Assembly: GCF_030148435.1 (NCBI RefSeq)
Contig: NZ_JASBTN010000077.1
Coordinates: forward strand, 1-48,743
DNA length: 48,743 nucleotides
Direction of reading: 5' to 3'
Origin: Aliiroseovarius sp.
Lineage (GTDB): Bacteria > Pseudomonadota > Alphaproteobacteria > Rhodobacterales > Rhodobacteraceae
Both the position numbers and the translations under genes were made by a program. The notes under the pieces are model-generated. The model saw only the letters and a list, made by a program, of their open reading frames with translations, ran no database searches and was not told the origin of the DNA. The stretch's first letter is position 1. The number at the start of each line of letters is the position of its first letter. Positions 34,993 through 43,513 of this stretch are shown one piece after another.

Positions 34993-35163
34993 CCGGACTT
35001 GTCCGGAACTCCGGCCCGTTCAGCGGGACTCCGTTCCACTGGAACGAAGTCTGTCCCGCTTCACTCTTCGCGGAAAACGGGCGTCAAACGTTAAACTTCC
35101 GCTTTGGGCGCCTTTAAAGAGTTTAAAACCGGCTCTCCCCGGCCCTTAAACTCCTTAACGTTT
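34993..35163. repeat. nested palindromes between the convergent SDR and engB genes
   Basis: A stack of inverted repeats: CCGGAC-TT-GTCCGG (34993-35006); GCCCGTT...AACGGGC (35014-35082); GCGGGAC...GTCCCGC around GTTCCA-CTGGAAC in the middle; then AAACGTTAA (35086-35094) with TTAACGTTT (35155-35163) enclosing GAGTTTAA (35119-35126) with TTAAACTC (35146-35153). The right block is A+T-rich. It may be a bidirectional terminator array; no ORF. Confidence 0.7.
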
Positions 35164-35166
35164 CGC

Positions 35167-35817
35167 TCAATCCAGCCCGGCGATGATCGCGCGCAGGGTT
35201 TCGATCCCCTGGCCCTTTTCCGAGCTTGTCAGCACCAGCTCCGGATAGGCCGCCGGGTGTTTCGACAGCTTCTCGCGCACCTGGGTCAGCACCTTGGCCC
35301 GGTCGTTCTCCTTGACCTTGTCGGTCTTGGTCATCACCACCTGGAATGTCACCGCGGCCTTGTCCAGCAGGGTCATGATTTCTTCGTCTACCGCCTTGAT
35401 TCCATGTCGGGAATCGACCAGCACGAAGGCCCGGCGCAGGTTCTGACGACCGGACAGGTAGGCTTTCAGAAGGCGCTGCCATTTTTCGACCACCGCCACC
35501 GGGGCATTGGCAAAACCATAGCCCGGCAGGTCGACCAGATAGGGGCCGCCGGTGGTGGTGAAAAAGTTGATCTCCTGTGTGCGGCCCGGCGTATTAGAGG
35601 CGCGAGCCAACCGGTTTCGGTTTGTCAAAGCATTGATAAGGCTAGATTTTCCGACATTTGAACGCCCGGCGAAACAGACCTCAATCCGGTCCGGCACAGG
35701 CAGCCCATCCATCGCGACGACGCCTTTCAGGAACTCCGTTTGTGCTGCAAACAGCTTGCGCCCCGCTTCGCGGGACACATCATCTGGTGTCTCTGCTTCG
35801 GGAAACGGCAACATCAT
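35167..35817 (-). CDS. engB: ribosome biogenesis GTPase EngB/YihA
   Basis: The 216-residue GTPase has G1 GRSNVGKSS (51-59), G2-region TPGRT (76-80), G3 DLPGYG (96-101), G4 TKTDK and a C-terminal LVLTSS as G5. EngB works in late 50S assembly. It sits at the end of the yidC-MOSC-engB run, with a 4-base overlap with the MOSC gene, the usual locus in alphaproteobacteria. Confidence 0.95.
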   Translation of the reverse strand: MMLPFPEAETPDDVSREAGRKLFAAQTEFLKGVVAMDGLPVPDRIEVCFAGRSNVGKSSLINALTNRNRLARASNTPGRTQEINFFTTTGGPYLVDLPGYGFANAPVAVVEKWQRLLKAYLSGRQNLRRAFVLVDSRHGIKAVDEEIMTLLDKAAVTFQVVMTKTDKVKENDRAKVLTQVREKLSKHPAAYPELVLTSSEKGQGIETLRAIIAGLD

Positions 35818-36569
35818 GACAAAATCTCCACCGGGTCGTTTTTCTGGACCTCGCCACTACGCACCACCTCGGCATAGACGCCAAACTTCTGATGCCCCCA
35901 GCCGGTCATCAGTGCCCCGAGCGTATCCGCATCCCGCTCTCCGCTCCGGGTCGAGGCGGTCGTTGCCAGGCAGCGTACGATCTCTTCACGTAGCTGCAAG
36001 ACGGCCCCGCCCAGCTTGATCCGCTTGCCGATCCATCTGCGTTCCGCCCAGGGTTCCAGCCCCTCCAGAACGAGGTTCCCACGCCAGCGAAGGATCGAGA
36101 TTTCGCGTCCGATACGTTCGGCTACCTGAGCGTGTGATGCGGCGTTAAGTATTGAAATTGAAGGATAATCCGTGTCCGTCATGCCGCGATCTTCAACCCG
36201 CAGAACACGCTCGGGCAGGGCACGGTCGGTGGGGCTGATCGGTTTTACCCAGTCAATGAACCGCGCCTCGTCCGCCGCGTCATCGGGGTTGATCGTAATC
36301 TCGTCCCGCTCCGGGTGGGTGAGTGTCACGGTGCCATCCGCCGGCGTGCTGCGGGCGCTGATCGCCTGCAATTTCGGCGCCTTAGCCCCGCGCGAGAAAT
36401 TCTGACAGGGCGCCCATTCGGCCCCATCCGCCTTTGCCGCGTCATGGGCCACCGCCCAGCGGCGGTCCCAGGGCATCGTGCGCCCCTCACGCAGGGTGAC
36501 ACGGGCGAGGCTTTCCCGCCCGTGCGACTTTATTGGGTGTCGCCAGATCTCCGCGACGCGCGCGGTCAT
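35814..36569 (-). CDS. MOSC-domain protein
   Basis: The 251-residue protein has an N-terminal MOSC beta-barrel (VAEIWRHPIKSHGRESL) and the C-terminal domain with the conserved cysteine VRCLATTA, where the molybdenum-cofactor sulfur is bound in relatives. Related proteins are sulfur carriers or amidoxime-reducing enzymes. It overlaps yidC by 4 bases and engB by 4 bases, so it is translated as part of the same operon. Confidence 0.9.
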   Translation of the reverse strand: MTARVAEIWRHPIKSHGRESLARVTLREGRTMPWDRRWAVAHDAAKADGAEWAPCQNFSRGAKAPKLQAISARSTPADGTVTLTHPERDEITINPDDAADEARFIDWVKPISPTDRALPERVLRVEDRGMTDTDYPSISILNAASHAQVAERIGREISILRWRGNLVLEGLEPWAERRWIGKRIKLGGAVLQLREEIVRCLATTASTRSGERDADTLGALMTGWGHQKFGVYAEVVRSGEVQKNDPVEILS

Positions 36570-38359
36570 TCCGTGCCCTTCGGTTTTCGCTTGAAGCCCT
36601 TGAGAATGTTGCCAAAAACGTCAGGCTTGTGGCCGTGGCTTCGCATGATTGCGTATTGCTGGGTGAAGGTGATCGTGTTGTTCGCAATCCAGTAAATCAC
36701 CAGTCCGCTGGCGAAGGTGCCCAGCATAAACATGAACACCCAGGGCATCCAGGCAAAGATCATTGCCTGGGTCGCGTCGGTGGGCGCCGGGTTCAGCTTC
36801 TGCTGCAGCCACATCGAGATACCCAGCAGGATCGGCAGGATGCCCAGGCTGATAAAGCCCAGTGCGCCAAGCTCCGGCACCGCCCAGGGCAGGGCGCCAA
36901 ACAGGTTCAAAATCGAGCTGGGGTCCGGCGCGCTGAGGTCGCGGATCCAGCCCACCCAGGGGGCGTGGCGCAGTTCGAGCGTGACGAAGATCACCTTGTA
37001 AAGGCTGAAGAAAATTGGGATCTGCAGAAGGATGGGCAGACAGCCCGAGGCGGGATTGACCTTTTCCTTCTTGTACAGCGCCATCATCTCCTGCTGGAGC
37101 TTGGACTTGTCCTCGCCGGCCTTCTCCTTGATCTTCTCCATCTCCGGCTGCAGCTCGCGCATCTTCGCCATCGAGACATAGGATTTCCAGGCCAGCGGCA
37201 GGAGCAGCGCCTTGATGATCAGGGTCAGCCCGATGATCGCCCAGCCCATGTTGCCGATGATGCCGTTCAGCCAGTGCAGCACGGCAAAGATCGGCTTGGT
37301 CAGGAAGAAGAACAAGCCCCAGTCGATCGAGTCGAGGAAGCGGTAAATGCCACCCTCGTTCTGGTAGGTGCGAATGGCTTCCCATTCCTTCGCGCCGGCA
37401 AACAGTTGCGTGGTCACTTCGGCGCTTGCGCCAGCGGCCAGGTCAATCGTGGGCAGGCGAATCTGGGTCTGGTATTGGTCGCGCGGTTCCGAATAGCGCA
37501 CGGCGGCGTTGAACTTCTGGCCCGGGGCCGGGATCAGGCTGGTCATCCAATAATGGTCGGTAAAACCGATCCAGCCGTTTTCCTCAACCGCAAGGATGTC
37601 CGCACGGGCGCCTTCGCGGTCGTCATAGGCCAGGTCGGCGGCGTCATCATAGTCGAGCTCCTCCAGCTCGGTGTCGCCCTGGCGGATGATGCCCTCGTGC
37701 AGGATGAAAAACCCCTTCAGGTCCTCCGGTTGGCCGTGGCGGGCCAACACACCGTAAGGGGCCATGCGTTGGGCCGCGTCGCCGGTGTTCTCGACCGACT
37801 GGGTAATGGTGAAGAGGAACTTGTCATCCACCGCGATGGTGCGGCGGAAGATCATGCCGTTGCCATTGTCCCATTTCAGAGTCACGGGGCTGCCGGGGGT
37901 CAGGGTCTCACCCTGTTCGACGGTCCAGATCGTGTTCTGGCCGGGCACGTCCTCGGCAGCGGTCTGCCCGCCGGGCACCCAGCCATAGAGCGCGTAATAG
38001 GCCTGGGCCTGGCCTTGCGCGCGCAGCAGGGTGACGATGGGCGAATTCTCGGACAGATCCTCGCGGTAGCCTTTCAGGGACAGGTCGTCGAAACGGCCGC
38101 CTAGGAGCGAGATCGTGCCAGACAGGGCGGGTGTGTCGATCTCGACCCGACCCACTTCGGCTGCTTCCGCAATGTCCTGGGTGTCCGGCGCGGCGGTGCC
38201 GGTTCCCTCTGCGGGGGGCACGATGCCTGCCTCGGATTGTGGAATTGCCGGAGCGGCGGGCGGTGTTGCCGGTTCCGGCGGAAACAGGAACGTCCAGGTG
38301 CCGATCACCAGGAGGCTCAGCACCATTGCCAGGATCAGGTTCTTGTTCTGGTCATCCAT
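36566..38359 (-). CDS. yidC: membrane protein insertase YidC
   Basis: The 597-residue insertase has the long alphaproteobacterial periplasmic domain between the first segment (NLILAMVLSLLVIGTWTFLF) and the conserved C-terminal core. The core carries KAWKSYVSMAKMRELQPEMEKIKEKAGEDKS-like coupling and GCLPILLQIPIFFSLYKVIF, ending with a basic RSHGHKPDVFGNILKGFKRKPKG. Start chosen at MDDQNKN (38359), the usual family start; an ATG at 38401 exists. It inserts membrane proteins with or without SecYEG. Order MOSC-engB downstream is standard, but yidD and rnpA are separated from it by three guest genes. Confidence 0.96.
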   Translation of the reverse strand: MDDQNKNLILAMVLSLLVIGTWTFLFPPEPATPPAAPAIPQSEAGIVPPAEGTGTAAPDTQDIAEAAEVGRVEIDTPALSGTISLLGGRFDDLSLKGYREDLSENSPIVTLLRAQGQAQAYYALYGWVPGGQTAAEDVPGQNTIWTVEQGETLTPGSPVTLKWDNGNGMIFRRTIAVDDKFLFTITQSVENTGDAAQRMAPYGVLARHGQPEDLKGFFILHEGIIRQGDTELEELDYDDAADLAYDDREGARADILAVEENGWIGFTDHYWMTSLIPAPGQKFNAAVRYSEPRDQYQTQIRLPTIDLAAGASAEVTTQLFAGAKEWEAIRTYQNEGGIYRFLDSIDWGLFFFLTKPIFAVLHWLNGIIGNMGWAIIGLTLIIKALLLPLAWKSYVSMAKMRELQPEMEKIKEKAGEDKSKLQQEMMALYKKEKVNPASGCLPILLQIPIFFSLYKVIFVTLELRHAPWVGWIRDLSAPDPSSILNLFGALPWAVPELGALGFISLGILPILLGISMWLQQKLNPAPTDATQAMIFAWMPWVFMFMLGTFASGLVIYWIANNTITFTQQYAIMRSHGHKPDVFGNILKGFKRKPKGTE

Positions 38360-38477
38360 GTCGCGCCCATGCCCTCGTCTGTTCAGGTCAGGGAGGTTCA
38401 ACAGGGCAGGCGGGCAAACGTCAAGCGATTTTAGGGGTAAACGCCCGCTTCACGCGGGGTTTGGCCGGAGAAAGTGC

Positions 38478-40004
38478 TTATCCGGCCTGCCGCGGCAGAA
38501 TTGCGGTCCTGGAAAGTTTAAGCTGATGTTCGGAAATCCAGCCGAAGGTCAGGTCAAGCGGCATGGGGCGGGCGATGGAATAGCCCTGCACGTGGCCGCA
38601 GCCGAGCTGGGCCAGCATTGCGTGTTCGCCATGCGATTCCACCCCTTCGGCCAGGGTGTCCAGGTTCAGCCGTTCCGCCATGGTCAGGATCGCGGCGACC
38701 ATGTTCTGCTGGTCCCGGTCGGTGTCCACATGGGTCACGAAACTGCGATCAATCTTGATCCTGTTCACGTCGAACCGCCGGATATTCGCGATTGAGGCGT
38801 GGCCGGTGCCGAAATCGTCCAGGTCGATGGGGCAGCCCAACTTGGCAAGCGCGGCAATGTTGCGCGTTGTGATATCGTCTTCGGACTGGGCGACTACGTT
38901 TTCCAATACCTCAGCGGTCAGGCGCTTGGGATCGATGTCGAACCGATCGAGCTCCCAACGGACCTTGTCGAAAAGCGTGGGGTTACGCAGCTCTTCGGGC
39001 GAGAAATTCACCGCGACCCCGGGCACGGCCAGCCCGGCCTTGTCCCACTCGACCAGGGCGCTCAACGTGCGGAACAGCATGACCTCCCCCAGCCGGTCCA
39101 TCAGCCCGGCCCGGGCGATCATCGGCAGGAAGGTCGCGGGTGCCACATGGCCCTTTTCGGGATGGTCCCAGCGGGCGAGTGCTTCGAAGCCGGTCAATTC
39201 ACCCGTGTCGGTGGAGACCTGTGGCTGGAACCAGGGCGTGATCTGTCCGGTTTCCAGCGCCTCGGCAAGATCGTCATGGTCCCCTCGTTCCAGCGGGGCC
39301 TGACCCCGCATGCCGAACGTATAGGCCCGAATCGCGCCGGGCCCGCCCTTGCGGGCTTCAGTCAAGGCAGCCTGTGCGGCGGCGAGCATGCCGGCGGGCG
39401 TCGGATCCTCGACCCGCGTGGGGAGGGAAAATCCGATCGAGGCGGTGGTCAACACGCGGGTGCCATCCACGGCGATCGGGTCGCTCAGGCAGGCCTGGAG
39501 GCGCACGGCGAGCTGGATCATTGCCTCAAGGTCCAGCCGACGTTTCTTTTCAATCAGGATGCCGAAGCAGCCAATGTCCAGGGACGCAACCACATCGGAA
39601 TCACGCATCGCCGTGCACAGCCGGTCCGCGCTGCGTTGCATGACGGTTTCGGCCACCGGCGCACCGTGTTGTGTGCGAATGGCGCAAAGGTCGTCGAGCG
39701 CGACCACCAGGCAGGCGAAGTGTCCGTCCCCCTCGACAATACCGGTGATCGCCGATGGTCCCGGAAGGCCGGTTATCGAATCCTCACCGGGGTCCGGCCT
39801 GTCATTGTGGCGCGACAGGATGTTGGACAGGGCGAAAAGCGCGGGCAGAAGCAGGGCCAGGATCAGAAGCAGCCCTTCGCCCCCGTACCAGAAGGCGCCG
39901 AGCGTGAGCGCGGGAATGAAGGCCGCTAGCTGGGGCCCGACCAGCATCGTGCGCAGGAGTTCTTTCAGCTGTTTCCCCTTCGGGCCGGCGTTGGTGGCAG
40001 CCAT
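38478..40004 (-). CDS. EAL-domain c-di-GMP phosphodiesterase with degenerate GGDEF domain
   Basis: The 508-residue protein has hydrophobic segments at about 25-65 (AFIPALTLGAFW and GLLLILALLLPALFAL), then a diguanylate-cyclase-like domain (about 75-245) whose active motif is lost (SLDIGCFGIL stands where GGDEF is expected). An intact EAL domain follows: FEALARWDHPEKG, AEVLENVVAQ, DLDDFGTGHAS and LAEGVES. So it probably degrades c-di-GMP, with the GGDEF domain as a sensor or dimeriser. Start at 40004 because GGAAGGAA precedes it. It is an insertion between yidC and ttcA. Confidence 0.9.
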   Translation of the reverse strand: MAATNAGPKGKQLKELLRTMLVGPQLAAFIPALTLGAFWYGGEGLLLILALLLPALFALSNILSRHNDRPDPGEDSITGLPGPSAITGIVEGDGHFACLVVALDDLCAIRTQHGAPVAETVMQRSADRLCTAMRDSDVVASLDIGCFGILIEKKRRLDLEAMIQLAVRLQACLSDPIAVDGTRVLTTASIGFSLPTRVEDPTPAGMLAAAQAALTEARKGGPGAIRAYTFGMRGQAPLERGDHDDLAEALETGQITPWFQPQVSTDTGELTGFEALARWDHPEKGHVAPATFLPMIARAGLMDRLGEVMLFRTLSALVEWDKAGLAVPGVAVNFSPEELRNPTLFDKVRWELDRFDIDPKRLTAEVLENVVAQSEDDITTRNIAALAKLGCPIDLDDFGTGHASIANIRRFDVNRIKIDRSFVTHVDTDRDQQNMVAAILTMAERLNLDTLAEGVESHGEHAMLAQLGCGHVQGYSIARPMPLDLTFGWISEHQLKLSRTAILPRQAG

Positions 40005-40104
40005 GCGCCTGTTCCTTCCGATCAGCGGGTACAAGGACCCGATTCACGCTCCACCCTAGGAACGGAAGGGAAACAGATCGTTAATCGACACGGAGAAAAC
40101 GGGT

Positions 40105-40950
40105 CTAATTGTCCGTTTCTGCAGCGTTAGGTCGGGTCAAGCCCATGAAATCGAACAGGTTTTCATCCAGCAAATGGCTGGGCCGCGCATTCATCAGAGC
40201 CCGGAACATGACTTGGCGGCGACCGGGAGAATTGGCTTCCCACCCGTCGAGAATCGCCTTGACCTGCTGGCGTTGAAGCCCGTCCTGCGAGCCGCAGAGA
40301 TCGCAGGGAATGATCGGATAGTTCATCTGGGCGGCAAACTTCTCGCAGTCGGCCTCGGCCACGTGTGCAAGCGGGCGATAGACGAAAAGATCGCCTTCCT
40401 CGTTGACCAATTTCGGCGGCATGGTGGCGAGGCGGCCGCCGTGAAAGAGGTTCATGAAGAAGGTTTCGAGGATATCGTCACGGTGGTGGCCCAGGACCAC
40501 GGCGGAGCAGCCCTCCTCGCGCGCGATTCGATAGAGGTTGCCGCGTCTGAGGCGTGAGCAGAGCGAGCAGTAGGTGCGCCCTTGGGGCACCTTGTCCATG
40601 ACGATCGAGAACGTGTCTTCATATTCGATCCGGTGCGGAACCTGCATCTTTTCCAGAAACTCGGGAAGCACGGTGGCCGGGAAGCCCGGCTGGCCCTGAT
40701 CGAGGTTGCAGGCAAGGAGGTCGACCGGCAGAAGACCGCGCCATTTCAGCTCATGCAACACGGCCAGCATCGTGTAGCTGTCCTTGCCGCCGGACAGGCA
40801 GACGAGCCATCTGGCCCCGCGTTCGATCATGCCGTACTGGTCCACGGCCTCGCGCACCTGGCGCACGATGCGCTTGCGCAGCTTCTTGAACCCGGTGGTC
40901 GAGGGCGCGCCGTGAAACAGCGGGTGGATATCGTCTAGGTCGTCCAGCAT
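40105..40950 (-). CDS. ttcA: tRNA 2-thiocytidine synthetase TtcA
   Basis: The 281-residue protein has the PP-loop [10 protein letters not shown] (about 55-64) and the CxxC pair [10 protein letters not shown] and later CDLCGSQ that bind the iron-sulfur cluster used for thiolation of cytidine 32. It lies between the EAL gene and the divergent cupredoxin. Start at 40950 after an ATGs at 40986 without family sequence is rejected. Confidence 0.94.
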   Translation of the reverse strand: MLDDLDDIHPLFHGAPSTTGFKKLRKRIVRQVREAVDQYGMIERGARWLVCLSGGKDSYTMLAVLHELKWRGLLPVDLLACNLDQGQPGFPATVLPEFLEKMQVPHRIEYEDTFSIVMDKVPQGRTYCSLCSRLRRGNLYRIAREEGCSAVVLGHHRDDILETFFMNLFHGGRLATMPPKLVNEEGDLFVYRPLAHVAEADCEKFAAQMNYPIIPCDLCGSQDGLQRQQVKAILDGWEANSPGRRQVMFRALMNARPSHLLDENLFDFMGLTRPNAAETDN

Positions 40951-41103
40951 GGTCGCGCAAATAGGTGATTTGTGCCCTGCGGGCAAGGGGCAGCGCGACT
41001 GGGGAGCGGCGATGGGGTACGGGGCAATTGGTGTCCGAGTGAATTTGTCGAATTGACCCGGATGGAGGAAGCCGGCAAGCTTCGCAAAACGGGAGATGGC
41101 TCA

Positions 41104-41601
41104 ATGAAACTCGTATATGCGGTGCTTGCCAGCCTGATGGTGGCGCTATCCGCCCGGGCAGAGGGCGTGGTACTGGATATGAGCCGTGACGTGGGCCCCG
41201 GCGAACAGGTGGTGGATCAGATCACCGATCCCGGCGCGACCGCGGCGACGGGCATGTTCAGCTTCAGACCCTCGGTGCTGCGTATCCAGCCGGGCGACAG
41301 GATGGTGGTTCTGAACAGTACCGGGGCGCACACCGTCCATTCCGTGCCTCAGCTCTGGCCTGCGGATCGCGACCCGGTGAAGATCTCGAATGCCAAACGT
41401 GTCGAGGTCGCGTTTGATGCGCCGGGCATCTACGGGTTCCGCTGCGCGCGCCATGGGCTTTACGGCATGACCTTGCTGGTCGTGGTCGGTGATGGTCTCG
41501 GGATCACCGACATTTCCGACGAGATCGAGGCGATGCACGCAGGGCCCAGGGAGAAGGCGGCGTTTCGGCAACTGTTTCAGGACTATCTGAACGGGCAATA
41601 G
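41104..41601 (+). CDS. pseudoazurin-like cupredoxin
   Basis: The 165-residue protein has an N-terminal signal (KLVYAVLASLMVALSARAE, cleavage near 20). Copper-ligand candidates are H79 (TVHSV), C114, H117 and M122; the Cys-x2-His-x4-Met spacing equals that of pseudoazurin (C78, H81, M86). It would carry electrons in the periplasm. GGGAGA precedes the start. It is oriented against its neighbours. The region 41602-41642 after it can form GACCGG...CCGGTC arms. Confidence 0.88.
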   Translation: MKLVYAVLASLMVALSARAEGVVLDMSRDVGPGEQVVDQITDPGATAATGMFSFRPSVLRIQPGDRMVVLNSTGAHTVHSVPQLWPADRDPVKISNAKRVEVAFDAPGIYGFRCARHGLYGMTLLVVVGDGLGITDISDEIEAMHAGPREKAAFRQLFQDYLNGQ

Positions 41602-41679
41602 GACCGGATTGGCCCGGAGCGTGCTGGCCCCCGGGGCCGGTCTTCGAGTTCGGGTGGCCACGTGGCTGTGGTCGGCGGG

Positions 41680-41937
41680 TCAGTCGTGATCGCAGGCGTC
41701 GTGCTGTTCGCCGGGTTTGCCGGGCACCGGGTCATAGCCGGACCCGCCCAGGGGGTGGCAGCGCCCGATGCGGCGAATGGTCAGCCAGCCGCCCTTGATC
41801 GCGCCGTGTTTCTCCAACGCTTCCAGCGCGTAGGCCGAGCAGGTCGGCTGGTAGCGGCAGCCATGGCCGACCCAGGGCGAGAACAGCAGCCGGTAAGCGC
41901 GCACCGGCAGGGCGGCGATATGGGCAAGCGGAGTCAT
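41680..41937 (-). CDS. yidD: membrane protein insertion efficiency factor YidD
   Basis: The 85-residue protein has [35 protein letters not shown] with the conserved cysteine run, then GGSGYDPVP near the end. YidD assists YidC. The stop of rnpA overlaps its start by 4 bases, as in most genomes. Confidence 0.95.
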   Translation of the reverse strand: MTPLAHIAALPVRAYRLLFSPWVGHGCRYQPTCSAYALEALEKHGAIKGGWLTIRRIGRCHPLGGSGYDPVPGKPGEQHDACDHD

Positions 41938-42284
41938 TTCGGGCCGTGGACCTTTCGAAGGGTGCGGATCAGGTCCGCCTCCAGCTCCATATAGTCACGC
42001 GATGCCGTCGCGCCAGCGCGGCCGATCAGCACATAGTCCCAGCCGGGCTGGCCATGGGCGGGCAGGATGGCGCGGGCAATGGCGCGCAGGCGGCGCTTGG
42101 CACGGTTGCGCGCGACCGCGTTTCCGACCTTCTTCGAACAGGTAAAGCCGACGCGGGTCAGGTCGTCCTTGTCGCGCCGGTTGCGGGCCTGCAGCAGAAA
42201 GGCGGGCGCCGGGGCCTTGGCCGCGCGGGCGCAGGCCAGGAAGTCCGGGCGTTTGGTCAGGGTCTCGATACGGGTGGTGGTCAT
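41934..42284 (-). CDS. rnpA: ribonuclease P protein component
   Basis: The 116-residue basic protein has [11 protein letters not shown], the [24 protein letters not shown] motif and an Arg-rich helix. It assists RNase P RNA in tRNA 5' processing. Start at 42284 after GGGACCAGG region; longer frame to 42389 crosses the rpmH-rnpA hairpin and is not family-like. It follows rpmH as usual. Confidence 0.94.
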   Translation of the reverse strand: MTTTRIETLTKRPDFLACARAAKAPAPAFLLQARNRRDKDDLTRVGFTCSKKVGNAVARNRAKRRLRAIARAILPAHGQPGWDYVLIGRAGATASRDYMELEADLIRTLRKVHGPK

Positions 42285-42343
42285 CCTGGTCCCTTCGCGG
42301 CGGCTCGGCACAAGGCCCACCCCTCTCGACGTCCAGACACACG

Positions 42344-42380
42344 GAAACCGCCGGAGGCCAAGGCGACCTCCGGCGGTTTC
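42344..42380 (-). terminator. perfect 14-bp hairpin between rpmH and rnpA
   Basis: Arms 42344-42357 and 42367-42380 are exactly complementary (GAAACCGCCGGAGG / CCTCCGGCGGTTTC, plus-strand reading), with a 9-nt loop. On the minus strand it lies between the rpmH stop and rnpA and is followed by only a short T stretch, so partial termination that favours rpmH is plausible. Confidence 0.75.
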
Positions 42381-42402
42381 GCGTAACAAACCATCGTGGC
42401 GC

Positions 42403-42537
42403 TTACGCGCTCAGCGACTTGCGGCCCCGGGCGCGACGCGCGTTCAGGATCTTGCGGCCGGCTTTGGTGGCCATGCGCGAGCGGAAGCCGTGACGGCGTT
42501 TGCGAACCAGGTTCGAGGGTTGGTAGGTGCGTTTCAT
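42403..42537 (-). CDS. rpmH: ribosomal protein L34
   Basis: The 44-residue protein is complete: [20 protein letters not shown] followed by [24 protein letters not shown]. It is small and highly basic. It begins the rpmH-rnpA-yidD unit with a strong promoter upstream. Confidence 0.96.
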   Translation of the reverse strand: MKRTYQPSNLVRKRRHGFRSRMATKAGRKILNARRARGRKSLSA

Positions 42538-42601
42538 CGCCCGTCTCCGTCCAAGGCCCAGAATCCCGGTGGATTCGGAGCATGTGTCATTCGAAGCCCG
42601 G

Positions 42602-42630
42602 TCTATAGGCGGCAATCGCACCCAAGTCAA
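42602..42630 (-). promoter_or_regulatory. promoter of rpmH
   Basis: On the minus strand: TTGACT (42630-42625), 17-bp spacer, TATAGA (42607-42602). Start of transcription is about 42595, giving a leader of about 58 nt. This is the best consensus match in the window. Confidence 0.78.
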
Positions 42631-42777
42631 ACACCCCGTGAAAGAAAATCGTGGCCTTTGTTACAGAATCCGGAGCTTTTCGCAGCAAATTCTCACCCGC
42701 GATCAAGCGGGCGTGAGGAGGCTGGGAATGCGGCCGTGAAGCGGTCATGTTGGCTGCACCCACAGACGAGAAAGTCC

Positions 42778-43512
42778 ATGACCGAAATGACCACTCCGAC
42801 AGGCGCCGAGGCGTACCCGATCCTGAAACGCCTGCCGCTTATCACCATCCTGAGTGTGGCCGTCATCGGGGCCTTTACCCTGCGCGACTACCTCAGCTTC
42901 GAGATGCTGGCAGCGAATCGGGAGGCGCTTCTGGGGTTTCGGGATGCGAACTACCTTCTGACGGTACTGGTCTTTGTGCTGGCCTATGTGGTGATCGTCG
43001 CCTTCTCGTTGCCCGGGGCGACCATCGCGACCCTGACGGGGGGCTTCCTGTTCGCGACCTTCCCCGGCGTGCTGTTCAACATGACCGGCGCGACCCTGGG
43101 CGCCATTGCCATTTTTCTTGCCGCCCGCTGGGGGCTGGGGGATCGGCTGGCGGACAGGATGGAGCATTCCGACGGCGCGGTGAAACGGATCAAGGAGGGG
43201 ATCGACGAGAACCAGTGGTCGGTCCTGTTCATGATCCGGCTGGTGCCCGCGGTGCCTTTCTTCATCGCGAACCTGATTCCGGCCTTCGTCGGCGTGCCGC
43301 TGCACCGGTTCGCCATCTCGACCTTCCTGGGCATCATACCGGGCGGGCTGGTCTATACCTCGGTCGGTGCCGGGTTGGGTGAGGTCTTTGCCCGCGGCGA
43401 AGCCCCGGACCTGGGCGTGATCTTCGAGCCGCACGTGCTTTTGCCGATTCTCGGCCTGGCGGGGCTGGCCGCCCTGCCCATGGTTCTGAAACTTGTCAGG
43501 AAAGGTGCGTAG
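42778..43512 (+). CDS. TVP38/TMEM64 (DedA-type) membrane protein
   Basis: The 244-residue protein has about six hydrophobic segments: PLITILSVAVIGAFTL, LLTVLVFVLAYVVIVAFSLPGATI, GGFLFATFPGVLFNMTGATLGAIAIFLAARWGLG, and a C-terminal pair. The VPAVPFFIANLIPAFVGVPLHRF segment is typical of the VTT/TVP38 family, related to DedA lipid scramblases. Role unknown; membrane lipid or metal homeostasis is possible. It starts a three-gene set with the FAD reductase and the histidine kinase, 1 base before the former. The start at 42778 uses GAGAAAG; ATG at 42787 is close. Confidence 0.85.
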   Translation: MTEMTTPTGAEAYPILKRLPLITILSVAVIGAFTLRDYLSFEMLAANREALLGFRDANYLLTVLVFVLAYVVIVAFSLPGATIATLTGGFLFATFPGVLFNMTGATLGAIAIFLAARWGLGDRLADRMEHSDGAVKRIKEGIDENQWSVLFMIRLVPAVPFFIANLIPAFVGVPLHRFAISTFLGIIPGGLVYTSVGAGLGEVFARGEAPDLGVIFEPHVLLPILGLAGLAALPMVLKLVRKGA

Positions 43513-43513
43513 A

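Noticed and set aside
42067-42777. long plus-strand extension upstream of the TVP38 gene, across rnpA and rpmH
   Set aside because: It is antisense to rnpA and rpmH and crosses the rpmH promoter; the TVP38 family start is at 42778.
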